From Peteryoungia aggregata LMG 23059 (lineage in GTDB: Bacteria; Pseudomonadota; Alphaproteobacteria; Rhizobiales; Rhizobiaceae), in contig NZ_JAUSUW010000002.1 of the NCBI RefSeq assembly GCF_030814435.1, positions 124,001-188,000 on the forward strand: a DNA stretch of 64,000 bases, written 5' to 3'. Shown here in pieces: positions 14,698 through 23,744 of this stretch. Made by a program: the position numbers and the translations under genes. Under the pieces are notes generated by a model that was given only the letters and a program-made list of their open reading frames with translations, was not told the origin of the DNA and did not search any database. Numbering within the stretch: position 1 is the first letter of the stretch; each line of letters begins with the position of its first letter.

Positions 14698-17568
14698 ATG
14701 CTTGGAACCGTGCATGCGCCTGGTCTGCGCATGACGGGCGACCTCATGGCATCGCGCGGAACCCTGTTGTCGTCTCTGGCTTCTATCCGTTTCGTCATGA
14801 TTGCCGTGATCATGGCGCTGCCCTTCCTGCTGCCCTCCCTTTCGGTGGTGCAACACCTGGACAACGAGCTGGTCGAGTTCCGCGCATCGGGCGCGCCCCG
14901 GACAGCCTCCGGCGACTATGTCTTTGCAGCCATCGACAAGAAGAGTTTGACGGAGGTTGGGATATGGCCATGGCCACGCGAGGTGCATGCCGACCTGATC
15001 GACAAGCTGAGTGCGGCCGGCGCTCGCGACATATTCCTCGACATCGACTTCAGCACCCCCTCCAGACCCGAAGGGGATCTGCGGCTGGCGCAGGCGCTTG
15101 AGGCGGCTGGCGGCGGTGTCATACTGCCGATGTTCCGGCAGCACTTCGGGACGAAACCGACCGGTGAGCTCTCGCTGACGCAACCCATTCCGCTTTTTGC
15201 CGACCGCGCATGGCCCGCGCTCGTGGATGTTGCCCTCGATGCCGACGGGCTGATGCGGTCGTTTGTCGTTTCCGGGATCATCGACGGTGTCCCCACGCAG
15301 GCCGCAGCCGCCGTGCTTGCCGGCTACAGCGACGCGCGCACCAGCCGCCTCGACATCGATTTTTCCATTCGTCCGGAAAGCGTTCCGACGTTTTCGGTCT
15401 CGGACATTCTCGCCGGCACCGTCAGAGCGGAGGAGATCCAGGGCAAGGCGGTGGTGGTCGGAGCTTATGCGACGGAGCTGAAGGACCTCTTTGCCGTGCC
15501 CGTCTACGGTATTCTCAGCGGGCCCATGCTGCATATCCTGGCGGCAGAAACGCTGGTCCAGGAACGGCAGCTCAAGCCACTGCGGAGCGAGCCGATCGCC
15601 GTGCTGCTCGCCGCGCTTGTCATCGCCTATACACTGGCTTTTCACCGGCTTTCGCTCGCCGTCCCGCTCGCCGGCGCCGCCGCGTTGATCACGGTCGGGG
15701 AAGCCGGGGCTTTCCTGTTGTACAAACATGAGGCACTCGTCTTCCACACCGCCAGTCTTTGGCTACTCCTCGGCTACGGTTTCGTCATGCTGATGGCCGA
15801 GAAGATCGGCCTCAACGGCTGGCTGGCAGAGTTGGCCATTGCCGAGAACCGCGACATCCGTCGGGTCCTCAAGCAGGTGATCCGGGACAGTGTGGATCCC
15901 GTCGTTGTCCTTGACCAGAGATTTGCGCTGCTGGATGCAAGCCAGACACTGGCCGGGATGCTGGAACGAGACGAGCCGCTCATCCGTGGCAGCAACCTTG
16001 CGAGCTTTGCGCCGACAGCCCTGATGGATGCCGTTCTGGCTGTAGAAGCGCGGCACATGGCGGAGCCGGCGCAGATGCACAGCGAGCAGGTGGCCCTCGA
16101 CCTGCCGGGGCGAAAGGGTCGCCGGCACCTTGAAGCGGCCATCACGATCTCGCCCTTCGAGACCCGTGGAGGTCGCGGGCTTTCGTCCGTCGGCTCCCAT
16201 GTGATTTGCATCAGCCTTCGCGACGTGACCGCACGGCGCCTCTATGAAACCAAGCTAGAGGAGATGGCGCGGGTCGACGACCTCACCGGCCTCATGACCC
16301 GCCGGGGCCTCTGCGAAGCGATGACACAGGTGGGTACCGGTTTCTCCGTGTTTGCGATCGACCTGCACCGTTTCGCTCACCTCAACGAGACGCTCGGGCG
16401 AGAAAAGGGAGACGCAGTCCTGCAGGCCGTGGCCGCAAGACTGCGCCGCCATGCCGGGATCGGCGGTCTGACCGCACGCCTCGCCGGCGACATTCTTTGC
16501 CTTGCCACCCCCGGCATCGATGATGAACAGGGCCTTGCAGAGAGCGCGACAAGGCTTCTCGCACTGTTCGAAACTCCCTTCGGCGTCGACGGGATGAAGA
16601 TCGAGCTGAATGCCCGCGTCGGAGCATGCAGCGGAACGGTCGAAATCGGCGATCCAGGCAAGTGGCTGGAAGCCGCCGAGCTTGCGCTGAGCGAGGCAAA
16701 ACGCGTCGGTGGCAGCGGGTGGCGGGCGTATGACCCGACATCTGCCCTTCGACGCGCGCGTTCGCGCCTGCTGGAGGCGGAAATGCGCAACAGCCTCGAA
16801 CAGGGCGAGTTCTTCCTGCTCTACCAGCCCCAGGTTTCTCTCACCACCGGTCGGCTGATCGGGGCGGAAGCCCTGCTGCGCTGGCAACACCCGGTGCTGG
16901 GCATGATCTCGCCGGCGGAATTCATCAGCATCTCGGAAGCGAACGGCTTCATCTGTGATCTCGGGCAATTCATGTTCACGGAAGCCTGCAGGGCGGCTAC
17001 CGGTTGGCCTTCCCATGTCAGCGTGGCGGTCAACATCTCGCCCGTGCAGTTCCAGCGCGGAGATCTGCTCGCTGATATCCGCGCTGCCCTCGCGAAGAGT
17101 GGGCTTGCGCCGAACCGCCTGCATGTGGAGATCACCGAGTCGATCTTGATCGAACGTTCGGAGGAACTGTTTGCGACGCTGGAGGCCCTGCACGCGCTCG
17201 GCGTGACCATCGCGCTCGACGACTTCGGTACAGGCTATTCGTCGCTCGGCTACATTTCGAGCCTGCCGCTCGACAAGCTGAAGATCGATCAATCCTTCGT
17301 TCGCGACATGGTGAGCGATCCGACCGCCCAGGCAATCGTGCAGGCCGTGACGACACTCGCGCATGGTCTCGGTCTCAAGGTCGTCTGCGAAGGCGTGGAG
17401 AACGCTTTGCAATGCGAAATGCTGGCGGCGATGCGCTGCGAAGAGGGTCAGGGCTATTTCTTCGGTCGACCACAACCGGCTCGCCAGGTCCAGGCGCTGT
17501 CAGCGGCCCACTCGCTGCTCGCGGGCGGCGAGGCGATCGGTGTCAGCGCCCTGGCACAGGCCGGCTGA
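14698..17568 (+). CDS. CHASE2-PAS-GGDEF(degenerate)-EAL signalling protein
   Basis: A 956-residue membrane protein. Residues about 30-300 form an extracytoplasmic CHASE2 sensor after an N-terminal membrane helix. Further membrane segments run to about residue 385, followed by a PAS-like region, a GGDEF domain and an EAL domain. The GGDEF signature is replaced by AGDIL (about residues 595-599), so diguanylate cyclase activity should be lost. The EAL domain keeps its catalytic set: EALLRW (E724), NISP, EITES, DDFGTG, KIDQ, CEGVE and EGQGYFF. It is therefore probably a c-di-GMP phosphodiesterase. Start is uncertain; ATGs at 14731 and 14746 are alternatives. It follows a FecR protein that may be its extracellular partner. 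Confidence 0.9.
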   Translation: MLGTVHAPGLRMTGDLMASRGTLLSSLASIRFVMIAVIMALPFLLPSLSVVQHLDNELVEFRASGAPRTASGDYVFAAIDKKSLTEVGIWPWPREVHADLIDKLSAAGARDIFLDIDFSTPSRPEGDLRLAQALEAAGGGVILPMFRQHFGTKPTGELSLTQPIPLFADRAWPALVDVALDADGLMRSFVVSGIIDGVPTQAAAAVLAGYSDARTSRLDIDFSIRPESVPTFSVSDILAGTVRAEEIQGKAVVVGAYATELKDLFAVPVYGILSGPMLHILAAETLVQERQLKPLRSEPIAVLLAALVIAYTLAFHRLSLAVPLAGAAALITVGEAGAFLLYKHEALVFHTASLWLLLGYGFVMLMAEKIGLNGWLAELAIAENRDIRRVLKQVIRDSVDPVVVLDQRFALLDASQTLAGMLERDEPLIRGSNLASFAPTALMDAVLAVEARHMAEPAQMHSEQVALDLPGRKGRRHLEAAITISPFETRGGRGLSSVGSHVICISLRDVTARRLYETKLEEMARVDDLTGLMTRRGLCEAMTQVGTGFSVFAIDLHRFAHLNETLGREKGDAVLQAVAARLRRHAGIGGLTARLAGDILCLATPGIDDEQGLAESATRLLALFETPFGVDGMKIELNARVGACSGTVEIGDPGKWLEAAELALSEAKRVGGSGWRAYDPTSALRRARSRLLEAEMRNSLEQGEFFLLYQPQVSLTTGRLIGAEALLRWQHPVLGMISPAEFISISEANGFICDLGQFMFTEACRAATGWPSHVSVAVNISPVQFQRGDLLADIRAALAKSGLAPNRLHVEITESILIERSEELFATLEALHALGVTIALDDFGTGYSSLGYISSLPLDKLKIDQSFVRDMVSDPTAQAIVQAVTTLAHGLGLKVVCEGVENALQCEMLAAMRCEEGQGYFFGRPQPARQVQALSAAHSLLAGGEAIGVSALAQAG

Positions 17569-17905
17569 GGATAAAGGCCGCGCAGGCGACGAGGATCGCG
17601 CCAACGATAAGCTTCAGCCAGACCTGCGGCGGACCCGCAAACACCACGATACCATAGCTCACGGCCATCAACGACACGGACGCTATCTTCGCCCTCAGGG
17701 AAATCGCCCCCTCCCGACGCCAATCGATCAGGGGCTGGCCGTAGCGCGGGTGATCAAGAAGCCACTGCTCGAAACGCGGCGAGGAGCGTGCAAAGAGTGC
17801 GGCGGCGAGGATCATGAAGGGCGTCGTCGGCAGCACCGGCAGGAAGACACCGATGACACCGATCGCGACCATCAGCCAGGCGAGGGCAAGAATGAGGAGG
17901 CGCAT
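17543..17905 (-). CDS. DUF454 (YbaN family) inner-membrane protein
   Basis: A 120-residue membrane protein with the family block VLPTTPFMILAAALFARSSPRFEQWLLDHPRYG near the N-terminus and three hydrophobic helices. The ATG at 17905 is preceded by GAAGGAAA, a good ribosome site, whereas upstream in-frame codons are not. Its last 26 bases overlap the 3' end of the converging CHASE2/EAL gene. The function of the family is unknown. Confidence 0.85.
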   Translation of the reverse strand: MRLLILALAWLMVAIGVIGVFLPVLPTTPFMILAAALFARSSPRFEQWLLDHPRYGQPLIDWRREGAISLRAKIASVSLMAVSYGIVVFAGPPQVWLKLIVGAILVACAAFILSRPVPGR

Positions 17906-17980
17906 CGCATTTCCTTCGGTAGTTGCCTTCGCATGGGCGAGAGATATCGCATGATTCGGATCCGGCAAGGATTTTGAGGA

Positions 17981-18017
17981 TTGCGGCAAATGCGGCGATT
18001 TTTCGTTTGCGCCGCAA
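17981..18017. promoter_or_regulatory. Inverted repeat upstream of the D-amino-acid dehydrogenase-like gene
   Basis: TTGCGGC (17981-17987) and GCCGCAA (18011-18017) are exact reverse complements 23 bases apart, 54 bases before the ATG at 18072. A related TGCGGCG stretch lies inside. It could be an Lrp- or GntR-type operator, but nothing in the window names the regulator. Confidence 0.35.
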
Positions 18018-18071
18018 TAGGCTGAAATGCATCCTTGACCGCGTAATCCCACCTGCAGGAATTCAACTCCC

Positions 18072-19325
18072 ATGTCCAAGGTCACCCTCGTGCTCGGCGC
18101 CGGCATCATCGGCGTTTCCACAGCCATCCATCTCGCCCGTCGGGGGCGTTCGGTGGTGCTGGTGGATCGCCGGGGTGCCGGCGAGGAAACCTCCTTCGGC
18201 AATGCGGGCCTGATCCAGCGCGAGGGCGTCGTGCCCTACGGCTTTCCGCAGGAACTTGGCATGCTGATCCGCTACGGTTTCAACAATCGGATCGATGCGC
18301 ATTATCATGCGAGCGCCATCCTGAAGCTCGTGCCGTTCCTGTCGCGCTACTGGTGGCATTCGAACAAGAGCCGGCATGAGGTGATTGCCCGCGCCTATGC
18401 GCCGCTCATCGAAAACTCGATCACCGAGCATCAGGACCTGATCCAGGCTGCCAAAGCCGACCACCTGATCCGCAAGGACGGCTGGATGGAGATCTTCCGG
18501 ACGACGGCCAAGCGCGACACCGAGCTTGCCGAAGCGGCTCGCCTCGCGCGCGAATACGGCGTCAGCTACCGGGCGCTCAACCGCGAAGAGCTTGCCAAGG
18601 AAGAGCCGCATATCCGGGGCGACTTCGTCGGCGGTCTGAAGTGGAACGACCCCTGGTCGGTCACCAATCCGCATGGTCTGACGCAAGCCTATCTTACCTA
18701 TTTCCAGTCGCTCGGTGGACGCTTCGTCAAGGGTGATGCCACATCGCTGGAAACGGGCGCTTCCGGCAAGGGCTGGCGCGTGAAGACCGATGACGGCATG
18801 GTCGAGGGCGACGATGTGGTGCTGGCACTTGGCCCCTGGTCGGAGGAAGTCACCCGCAAATTCGGCTACCGCTTCCTGCTCGGCGTCAAGCGCGGCTACC
18901 ACATGCATTACGCGCCCGAAGGCAATGCTGTTCTCAACAACTGGACCATGGATGCCGAGCGCGGCTATTTCCTGGCACCCATGGAGAAGGGCATCCGCCT
19001 GACGACGGGTGCGGAATTTGCCAATCGCGATGCGCCCAAGTCTCCCGTCCAGCTCGCCCGGGCGGAAAAGGTGGCGCGCGAGATCTTCCCGCTCGCCGAC
19101 CGGCTGGACGCCGATCCCTGGATGGGTGCCCGCCCCTGCACGCCCGACATGATGCCGGTCATCGGCAAGGCGCCGCGCCACGAGGGCATGTGGTTTGCCT
19201 TCGGGCATGCGCATCACGGCCTGACGCTGGGGCCCGTGACGGGCCGTCTAATCGGGGAAATGATGGATGGGGAAAAGACATTCATCGACGCCAAGGCCTG
19301 GAGCCCTGAGCGTTTTCGCCCCTGA
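18072..19325 (+). CDS. D-amino-acid dehydrogenase-like FAD oxidoreductase (DadA family)
   Basis: A 417-residue DAO-fold flavoprotein. The FAD dinucleotide motif GAGIIGVSTA sits at about residues 9-18, followed by the DRRGAGEETSFGNAG block typical of DadA-type dehydrogenases that oxidise D-amino acids to keto acids and pass electrons to the respiratory chain. The C-terminal FGHAHHGLTLGPVTG motif completes the FAD site. It is a single-gene unit ended by a strong terminator. The following genes act on putrescine derivatives, so an amine or imino-acid substrate cannot be excluded. Confidence 0.85.
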   Translation: MSKVTLVLGAGIIGVSTAIHLARRGRSVVLVDRRGAGEETSFGNAGLIQREGVVPYGFPQELGMLIRYGFNNRIDAHYHASAILKLVPFLSRYWWHSNKSRHEVIARAYAPLIENSITEHQDLIQAAKADHLIRKDGWMEIFRTTAKRDTELAEAARLAREYGVSYRALNREELAKEEPHIRGDFVGGLKWNDPWSVTNPHGLTQAYLTYFQSLGGRFVKGDATSLETGASGKGWRVKTDDGMVEGDDVVLALGPWSEEVTRKFGYRFLLGVKRGYHMHYAPEGNAVLNNWTMDAERGYFLAPMEKGIRLTTGAEFANRDAPKSPVQLARAEKVAREIFPLADRLDADPWMGARPCTPDMMPVIGKAPRHEGMWFAFGHAHHGLTLGPVTGRLIGEMMDGEKTFIDAKAWSPERFRP

Positions 19326-19339
19326 AAAACAAAGCTTTT

Positions 19340-19370
19340 CTAGCCCCCTTCTCAGGGGGCTAGCCTTTTT
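19340..19370 (+). terminator. Rho-independent terminator
   Basis: Perfect 10-bp arms CTAGCCCCCT (19340-19349) and AGGGGGCTAG (19354-19363) with a 4-base loop, followed by CC and five T residues. It sits 14 bases after the stop of the dehydrogenase gene. Confidence 0.92.
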
Positions 19371-19397
19371 GGCGCCGAGGTGGTACTCATTCCGAAT

Positions 19398-19428
19398 AAT
19401 TTGATCAAATTGTTTCCCGGTGGAAACA
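19398..19428. promoter_or_regulatory. Two adjoining palindromes upstream of the puuA-like operon
   Basis: A perfect 14-bp palindrome AATTTGATCAAATT (19398-19411) is directly joined to a second inverted repeat, TGTTTCC-cggt-GGAAACA (19411-19428). Both lie about 200 bases before the puuA-like start and just after the terminator, so they belong to the puuA promoter region. They look like operators for one or two dimeric regulators, not encoded next door. The regulator is unknown. Confidence 0.5.
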
Positions 19429-19608
19429 GGCCGGAACGAAGCACGCGTCGCAAGAACGCCGCCGGTCGAGGGGATCAGGAAAGACGGACAGTGGCATGCG
19501 CCGGTGTTTGATCCATAACGCGAAAAGCGTCTATCGTTAGCGGACCAGCATCCGTTCGCGCTCCATTGCGCGTTTCGAACCCGATCGACATCAGCCACAC
19601 GGTGATCC

Positions 19609-20967
19609 ATGGACATGGCCGAAGAGGCACGCGAATTCTTCGCGGCAAATCCCGATATTGAAGTACTTGAAGCATTCGTCATCGACGTGAACGGCGTCCC
19701 ACGCGGCAAGTGGATCCCACGCGAGCGGGCCATCGACGTGTTGACCAAGGGCATGGCGATGCCGCGCTCCGTCTATGCGCTCGACGTCTGGGGCCGTGAC
19801 GTCAATGCGGCGGGCCTTGCCGAAGGTACGGGCGATCCTGATGGCATCTGCTTCCCCGTCCCCGGCACACTGTCGCGCGTGACCTGGCTGTCGCGCCCGA
19901 CGGCGCAGGTGCTGTTGCAGATGTACACCCCGGAAGGCGAGAGTTTCTATGCCGACCCGCGTCAGGTGCTCGGCCATGTGCTCGACCGCTTCAAGGCGGC
20001 GAAACTGACGCCGGTCGTTGCCACAGAACTCGAATTCTACCTGATCGACCCGGTGCGCTCGGCGCTCGACCCGGTGCGCCCGCCGAACACCCGAGATGGG
20101 CGCTGGCACACCGGCCAGACGCAGGTGCTGTCGATCTCCGAACTGCAGGACTTCGAAGAGGTCTTCCACGGCATTTCGACGGCCGCCCGAGCGCAGAACG
20201 TGCCGGCCGACACGACGCTGCGTGAGAACGGCCCTGGCCAGTATGAGATCAACCTCAACCACGTGCCGGACGCGCTGGCGGCTGCCGACTATGCGGTGCT
20301 CCTGAAGCGCATCGTCAAGGGCGTGGCACGCGCCAGCGATCTCGACGCCACCTTCATGGCCAAGCCCTACGGCACCCAGGCCGGCAGCGGCATGCATGTG
20401 CATTTCTCCGTTCTCAACGAGAAGGGCGAGAACATCTATGTCGGCGAGAACGGCCCATCGGACGCCCTCTTCCATTCGGTCGGCGGGCTTCTCGAAAGCA
20501 TGGGCGAGAGCATGGCGATCTTTGCACCGCACCAGAACTCCTATCGCCGGCTGCGCCCGTCCGAACATGCGCCGACCTATGCATCCTGGGGCTTCGACAA
20601 TCGGTCTGCCGCCGTGCGCGTCATCACCGCGTCGAAGCCTGCGACCCGCATCGAACATCGCGTCGCGGGATCCGACACAAATCCCTATCTCGTTCTGGCG
20701 ATGATCCTGTCGGCGGCACTCGCCGGCATGAAGGAGAAGCTTTCGCCCGGTGGCGCGATCTCCGGCGACGACCATGCCGTCAACCACGAGCCGCTGCCGA
20801 CCAACTGGGACTACGCCCTGCAGCGCTTTGCCAAATCGAGCTTCGCCTATGCGGCGCTCGGGCCGAAATATCGAAGCCTTTATACCGCCTGCAAGCAGCA
20901 GGAACTCTCGGAGTTCTCGCTGCGTGTGACCGACGTCGAATACGACGCCTATATCCGGACCGTGTGA
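19609..20967 (+). CDS. puuA: Glutamine-synthetase-family enzyme, gamma-glutamylputrescine synthetase-like
   Basis: A 452-residue member of the glutamine synthetase fold. Metal- and ATP-binding blocks are visible: ATELEFYLID, a NGPGQYEINLNH block, and GTQAGSGMHVHFSV, followed by the RPSEHAPTYASWG region and the IEHRVAGSDTNPYLVLA block. PuuA joins glutamate to putrescine with ATP as the first step of putrescine breakdown. The next gene, 9 bases on, is a PuuB-like flavin oxidase and the third an amidase of agmatine degradation, so a polyamine role is favoured over plain glutamine synthesis. Other amines as acceptors are possible. ATG at 19609 is the first start of a complete GS N-terminal domain. 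Confidence 0.85.
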   Translation: MDMAEEAREFFAANPDIEVLEAFVIDVNGVPRGKWIPRERAIDVLTKGMAMPRSVYALDVWGRDVNAAGLAEGTGDPDGICFPVPGTLSRVTWLSRPTAQVLLQMYTPEGESFYADPRQVLGHVLDRFKAAKLTPVVATELEFYLIDPVRSALDPVRPPNTRDGRWHTGQTQVLSISELQDFEEVFHGISTAARAQNVPADTTLRENGPGQYEINLNHVPDALAAADYAVLLKRIVKGVARASDLDATFMAKPYGTQAGSGMHVHFSVLNEKGENIYVGENGPSDALFHSVGGLLESMGESMAIFAPHQNSYRRLRPSEHAPTYASWGFDNRSAAVRVITASKPATRIEHRVAGSDTNPYLVLAMILSAALAGMKEKLSPGGAISGDDHAVNHEPLPTNWDYALQRFAKSSFAYAALGPKYRSLYTACKQQELSEFSLRVTDVEYDAYIRTV

Positions 20968-20976
20968 GGTGAAGCC

Positions 20977-22275
20977 ATGACAAAGTCGATCGGACCCAAT
21001 CCCGGCCATGCGGCCACGTATTACGCAGCCTCTGCCCGCGACAAGCGGGTGCGCCCGAAACTGGATGGCCAGCACACGGCCGATATCTGCATCATCGGCG
21101 CCGGCTTTACCGGCATTTCGGCAGCCCTTGAGCTGTCGGAAAAGGGCTATGCCGTCATCGTTCTCGAAGGCGATCGCATCGGCTTCGGCGCTTCGGGTCG
21201 CAATGGCGGCCAGATCGTCAACGGCTATAGCCGTGATCTTGAAACGATTGCCAAACGCTACGGTCAGGAAAAGGCGGATCGGCTCGGCGAGATGTCGCTC
21301 GAGGGTGGCCGGATCATCCGCGAGCGCGTGGCGAAATACGGGATCGAATGCGATCTCGTCGACGGTGGCTTCTTCGCAGCCTTCACCGACAAGCAGGTGA
21401 AGGAGATGGCGGACGTCCGGGCGAACTGGATGAAGCACGGGCATGACGGGCTGGAGATGGTCTCCAAGGCCGAGGTCGCCAAGTATGCGAAAACCGATCG
21501 TTATGTCGGCGGCATGATCGATCGCCACGGCGGCCATATCCATCCGCTCGACCTGGTGCTCGGCGAAGCGGCAGCGGCCGAAAGCCTCGGTGCCAAGATC
21601 TTCGAGAATTCCAAGGTTGTGCATCTCGACACCGGCCCGCAGCCCTTCGTCTGCACCGAGGGCGGCATCGTCAGGGCCAAGCACATCCTCGTCTGCGGCA
21701 ATGCCTATATGGCCGGGATCGCGCCGAAGGTGACCGAGAAGATGATGCCGGTTTCCAGCCAGGTGATGGCGACTGAGCCGCTGGACGCCAAGCTGATCGA
21801 GGAACTGCTGCCCTCCAATTACTGCGTCGAAGATGCCAATTACGTGCTCGACTACTACCGCCGCACCGCCGACAACCGCCTGCTTTATGGTGGCGGCATC
21901 GGCTATGGCGGGCAGGATCCGAGCAACCTGACCGGCGTCATCCGGCCGAACATGCTGAAGACCTTCCCGCAACTGAAGGACGTGAAAATCGACTATGCTT
22001 GGAGCGGCAATTTCGCGCTGACGCTGACGCGCATCCCGCATATGGGCAAGCTGTCGGACACCGTCTACTTCTCGCATGGCGACAGCGGCCACGGGGTGAC
22101 GACCACGCATCTGCTCGGCAAGATCCTCGGCGAGGCCGTGCATGGCCAGATGAGCCGCTTCGATGTCTGGTCGTCGCTGCAGGCCTACCCCTTCCCCGGT
22201 GGCCGCATTTTCCGCGTGCCGTTTACTGCGCTCGGCGCCTGGTATTACGGTCTGCGTGACCGGCTCGGCGTATAA
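20977..22275 (+). CDS. puuB: FAD-dependent amine oxidoreductase (PuuB-like)
   Basis: A 432-residue DAO-fold flavoprotein. The N-terminal region after a polar lead (residues 1-35) holds the FAD motif CIIGAGFTGISAALEL and the SGRNGGQIVNGYSRD block seen in gamma-glutamylputrescine oxidases. The C-terminal SHGDSGHGVTTTHLLGK motif closes the FAD site. In E. coli PuuB oxidises gamma-glutamylputrescine to the aldehyde. Co-transcription with the PuuA-like gene, with a 9-base spacer, fits this step. Downstream PuuC and PuuD homologues are not in the cluster. Confidence 0.85.
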   Translation: MTKSIGPNPGHAATYYAASARDKRVRPKLDGQHTADICIIGAGFTGISAALELSEKGYAVIVLEGDRIGFGASGRNGGQIVNGYSRDLETIAKRYGQEKADRLGEMSLEGGRIIRERVAKYGIECDLVDGGFFAAFTDKQVKEMADVRANWMKHGHDGLEMVSKAEVAKYAKTDRYVGGMIDRHGGHIHPLDLVLGEAAAAESLGAKIFENSKVVHLDTGPQPFVCTEGGIVRAKHILVCGNAYMAGIAPKVTEKMMPVSSQVMATEPLDAKLIEELLPSNYCVEDANYVLDYYRRTADNRLLYGGGIGYGGQDPSNLTGVIRPNMLKTFPQLKDVKIDYAWSGNFALTLTRIPHMGKLSDTVYFSHGDSGHGVTTTHLLGKILGEAVHGQMSRFDVWSSLQAYPFPGGRIFRVPFTALGAWYYGLRDRLGV

Positions 22276-22286
22276 GGAGAGAATAG

Positions 22287-23156
22287 ATGACCCGCACCGT
22301 CACCGTCGCCGCCACGCAGATGGCCTGCACATGGGATCTGCCCGCCAATATTGCACGGGCCGAAAAGCTCGTGCGTGACGCTGCCGCCAAGGGCGCGCAG
22401 ATCGTGCTGATCCAGGAGCTGTTCGAGGCACCCTATTTCTGCCAGGATCAGGTCGCGGAGTTTTTCGATCTCGCAAAGCCTGCGCATGACAATGCCTTGA
22501 TCGAGCACTTCGCATCACTGGCCGAAGAGCTGAACGTGGTCATTCCCGTCAGCTTCTTCGAGAAGGCGGGGCAGACCTTCTTCAACAGCGTGGCCATCGT
22601 CGATGCGACCGGCGACGTACTCGGCATCTATCGCAAGAGCCATATTCCTGATGGTCCCGGGTATACCGAGAAGTTCTACTTCTCGCCCGGCGATACCGGT
22701 TTCGAAGTCTGGGAGACCCGGCATGCGGCGATCGGCGTCGGCATCTGCTGGGACCAGTGGTTCCCGGAGGCGGCCCGCGCCATGGCGCTGCAGGGGGCGG
22801 AACTGCTCTTCTATCCGACCGCGATCGGCTCGGAGCCGCAGGATGCGAGCATCGACAGTTCCAGCCACTGGCAGCGCGTCATGCAGGGTCATGCTGCGGC
22901 CAATGTCATGCCTGTCATCGCCTCCAACCGGATCGGCAAGGAAGACGGTCGCAAGGGGACGTCGCTCACCTTCTACGGCTCGTCCTTCATCTGCGACCAG
23001 ACCGGCGCGATGGTGGCGACCGCCGATCGAGAGACGGAGACGGTGCTGACCGCGACCTTCGATCTCGACGGCATTGCCCGTCAGCGCGCCAGCTGGGGCC
23101 TGTTCCGCGACCGTCGTCCGGAGCTTTACGGTCCGCTGATGGGCTACGAAGGCTGA
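22287..23156 (+). CDS. aguB: N-carbamoylputrescine amidase
   Basis: A 289-residue nitrilase-superfamily enzyme that converts N-carbamoylputrescine to putrescine, CO2 and ammonia. The catalytic triad is complete: Glu44 in LIQELFEAPYF, Lys117 in YRKSHIPDG and Cys154 in GICWDQWFPEAAR. The PDGPGYTEKFYFSPGDTGF stretch is characteristic of this subgroup. It is third in the puuA-puuB run, 11 bases after puuB. Agmatine deiminase (aguA), which would supply the substrate, is not in the cluster. The gene converges on gntK with only 10 bases between them. Confidence 0.92.
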   Translation: MTRTVTVAATQMACTWDLPANIARAEKLVRDAAAKGAQIVLIQELFEAPYFCQDQVAEFFDLAKPAHDNALIEHFASLAEELNVVIPVSFFEKAGQTFFNSVAIVDATGDVLGIYRKSHIPDGPGYTEKFYFSPGDTGFEVWETRHAAIGVGICWDQWFPEAARAMALQGAELLFYPTAIGSEPQDASIDSSSHWQRVMQGHAAANVMPVIASNRIGKEDGRKGTSLTFYGSSFICDQTGAMVATADRETETVLTATFDLDGIARQRASWGLFRDRRPELYGPLMGYEG

Positions 23157-23166
23157 GCCTCAGACT

Positions 23167-23694
23167 TCAGGCACCAAGACCCTTGAGGGCGTCGGCAACG
23201 ATGCCCTCGACCGGCTGATCGATGGTGACAGTGACCACGCCGGGCTCGCCGGTCGGCACTTCGAGCGTCGCAAGCTGGCTGTCGAGCAGTGCCAGCGGCA
23301 TGAAATGGCCGGAGCGGGCGCCCATGCGGCGGCCGAGCAAGTCCCGCGATCCTTCGAGATAGACGAAAGACAGGCGGCCGCCGGTCGCGGCGCGCAGGTG
23401 GTCGCGGTAGATCGTCTTCAGCGCCGAGCAGGAAACGACGATGCCCTCGCCGCGCGACAAGGCATCCGCCATCCGCTCGCCGATCACAGACAGCCAGGGC
23501 CAGCGATCCTCATCGGTGAGCGGCGTTCCGGCCGCCATCTTCGCGACATTGCTTTCCGGATGCAGCACGTCGCCTTCAATGAAGGAAAGCCCGAGCCGCT
23601 GTGCCAGCGCCTCTCCGACCGAAGACTTGCCGCAGCCACTGACGCCCATGACGATCACCGCCTGCGGGGCAGCGGGCACGTTTTCCTGCGGCAT
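23167..23694 (-). CDS. gntK: Gluconokinase
   Basis: A 175-residue P-loop carbohydrate kinase that phosphorylates gluconate to 6-phosphogluconate in the cytoplasm. Walker A is GVSGCGKSS near residue 18. The EGDVLHPESNVAKMAAGTPLTDEDRWPWL block and the CSALKTIYRDHLR block are hallmarks of GntK. Its length matches the family. It follows a GMC oxidoreductase gene by 50 bases on the same strand and may share its promoter. Confidence 0.93.
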   Translation of the reverse strand: MPQENVPAAPQAVIVMGVSGCGKSSVGEALAQRLGLSFIEGDVLHPESNVAKMAAGTPLTDEDRWPWLSVIGERMADALSRGEGIVVSCSALKTIYRDHLRAATGGRLSFVYLEGSRDLLGRRMGARSGHFMPLALLDSQLATLEVPTGEPGVVTVTIDQPVEGIVADALKGLGA

Positions 23695-23744
23695 TCTCTT
23701 CCTCTTCCTGACCCCTCGTCCAAAGGACGCGACAATAGGAAGGT

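Noticed and set aside
19591..22143. 850-codon open frame on the minus strand
   Set aside because: It lies opposite the puuA-like and puuB-like genes, which have clear family motifs, and its own translation shows no recognisable domain. It is a shadow caused by high GC codon bias.
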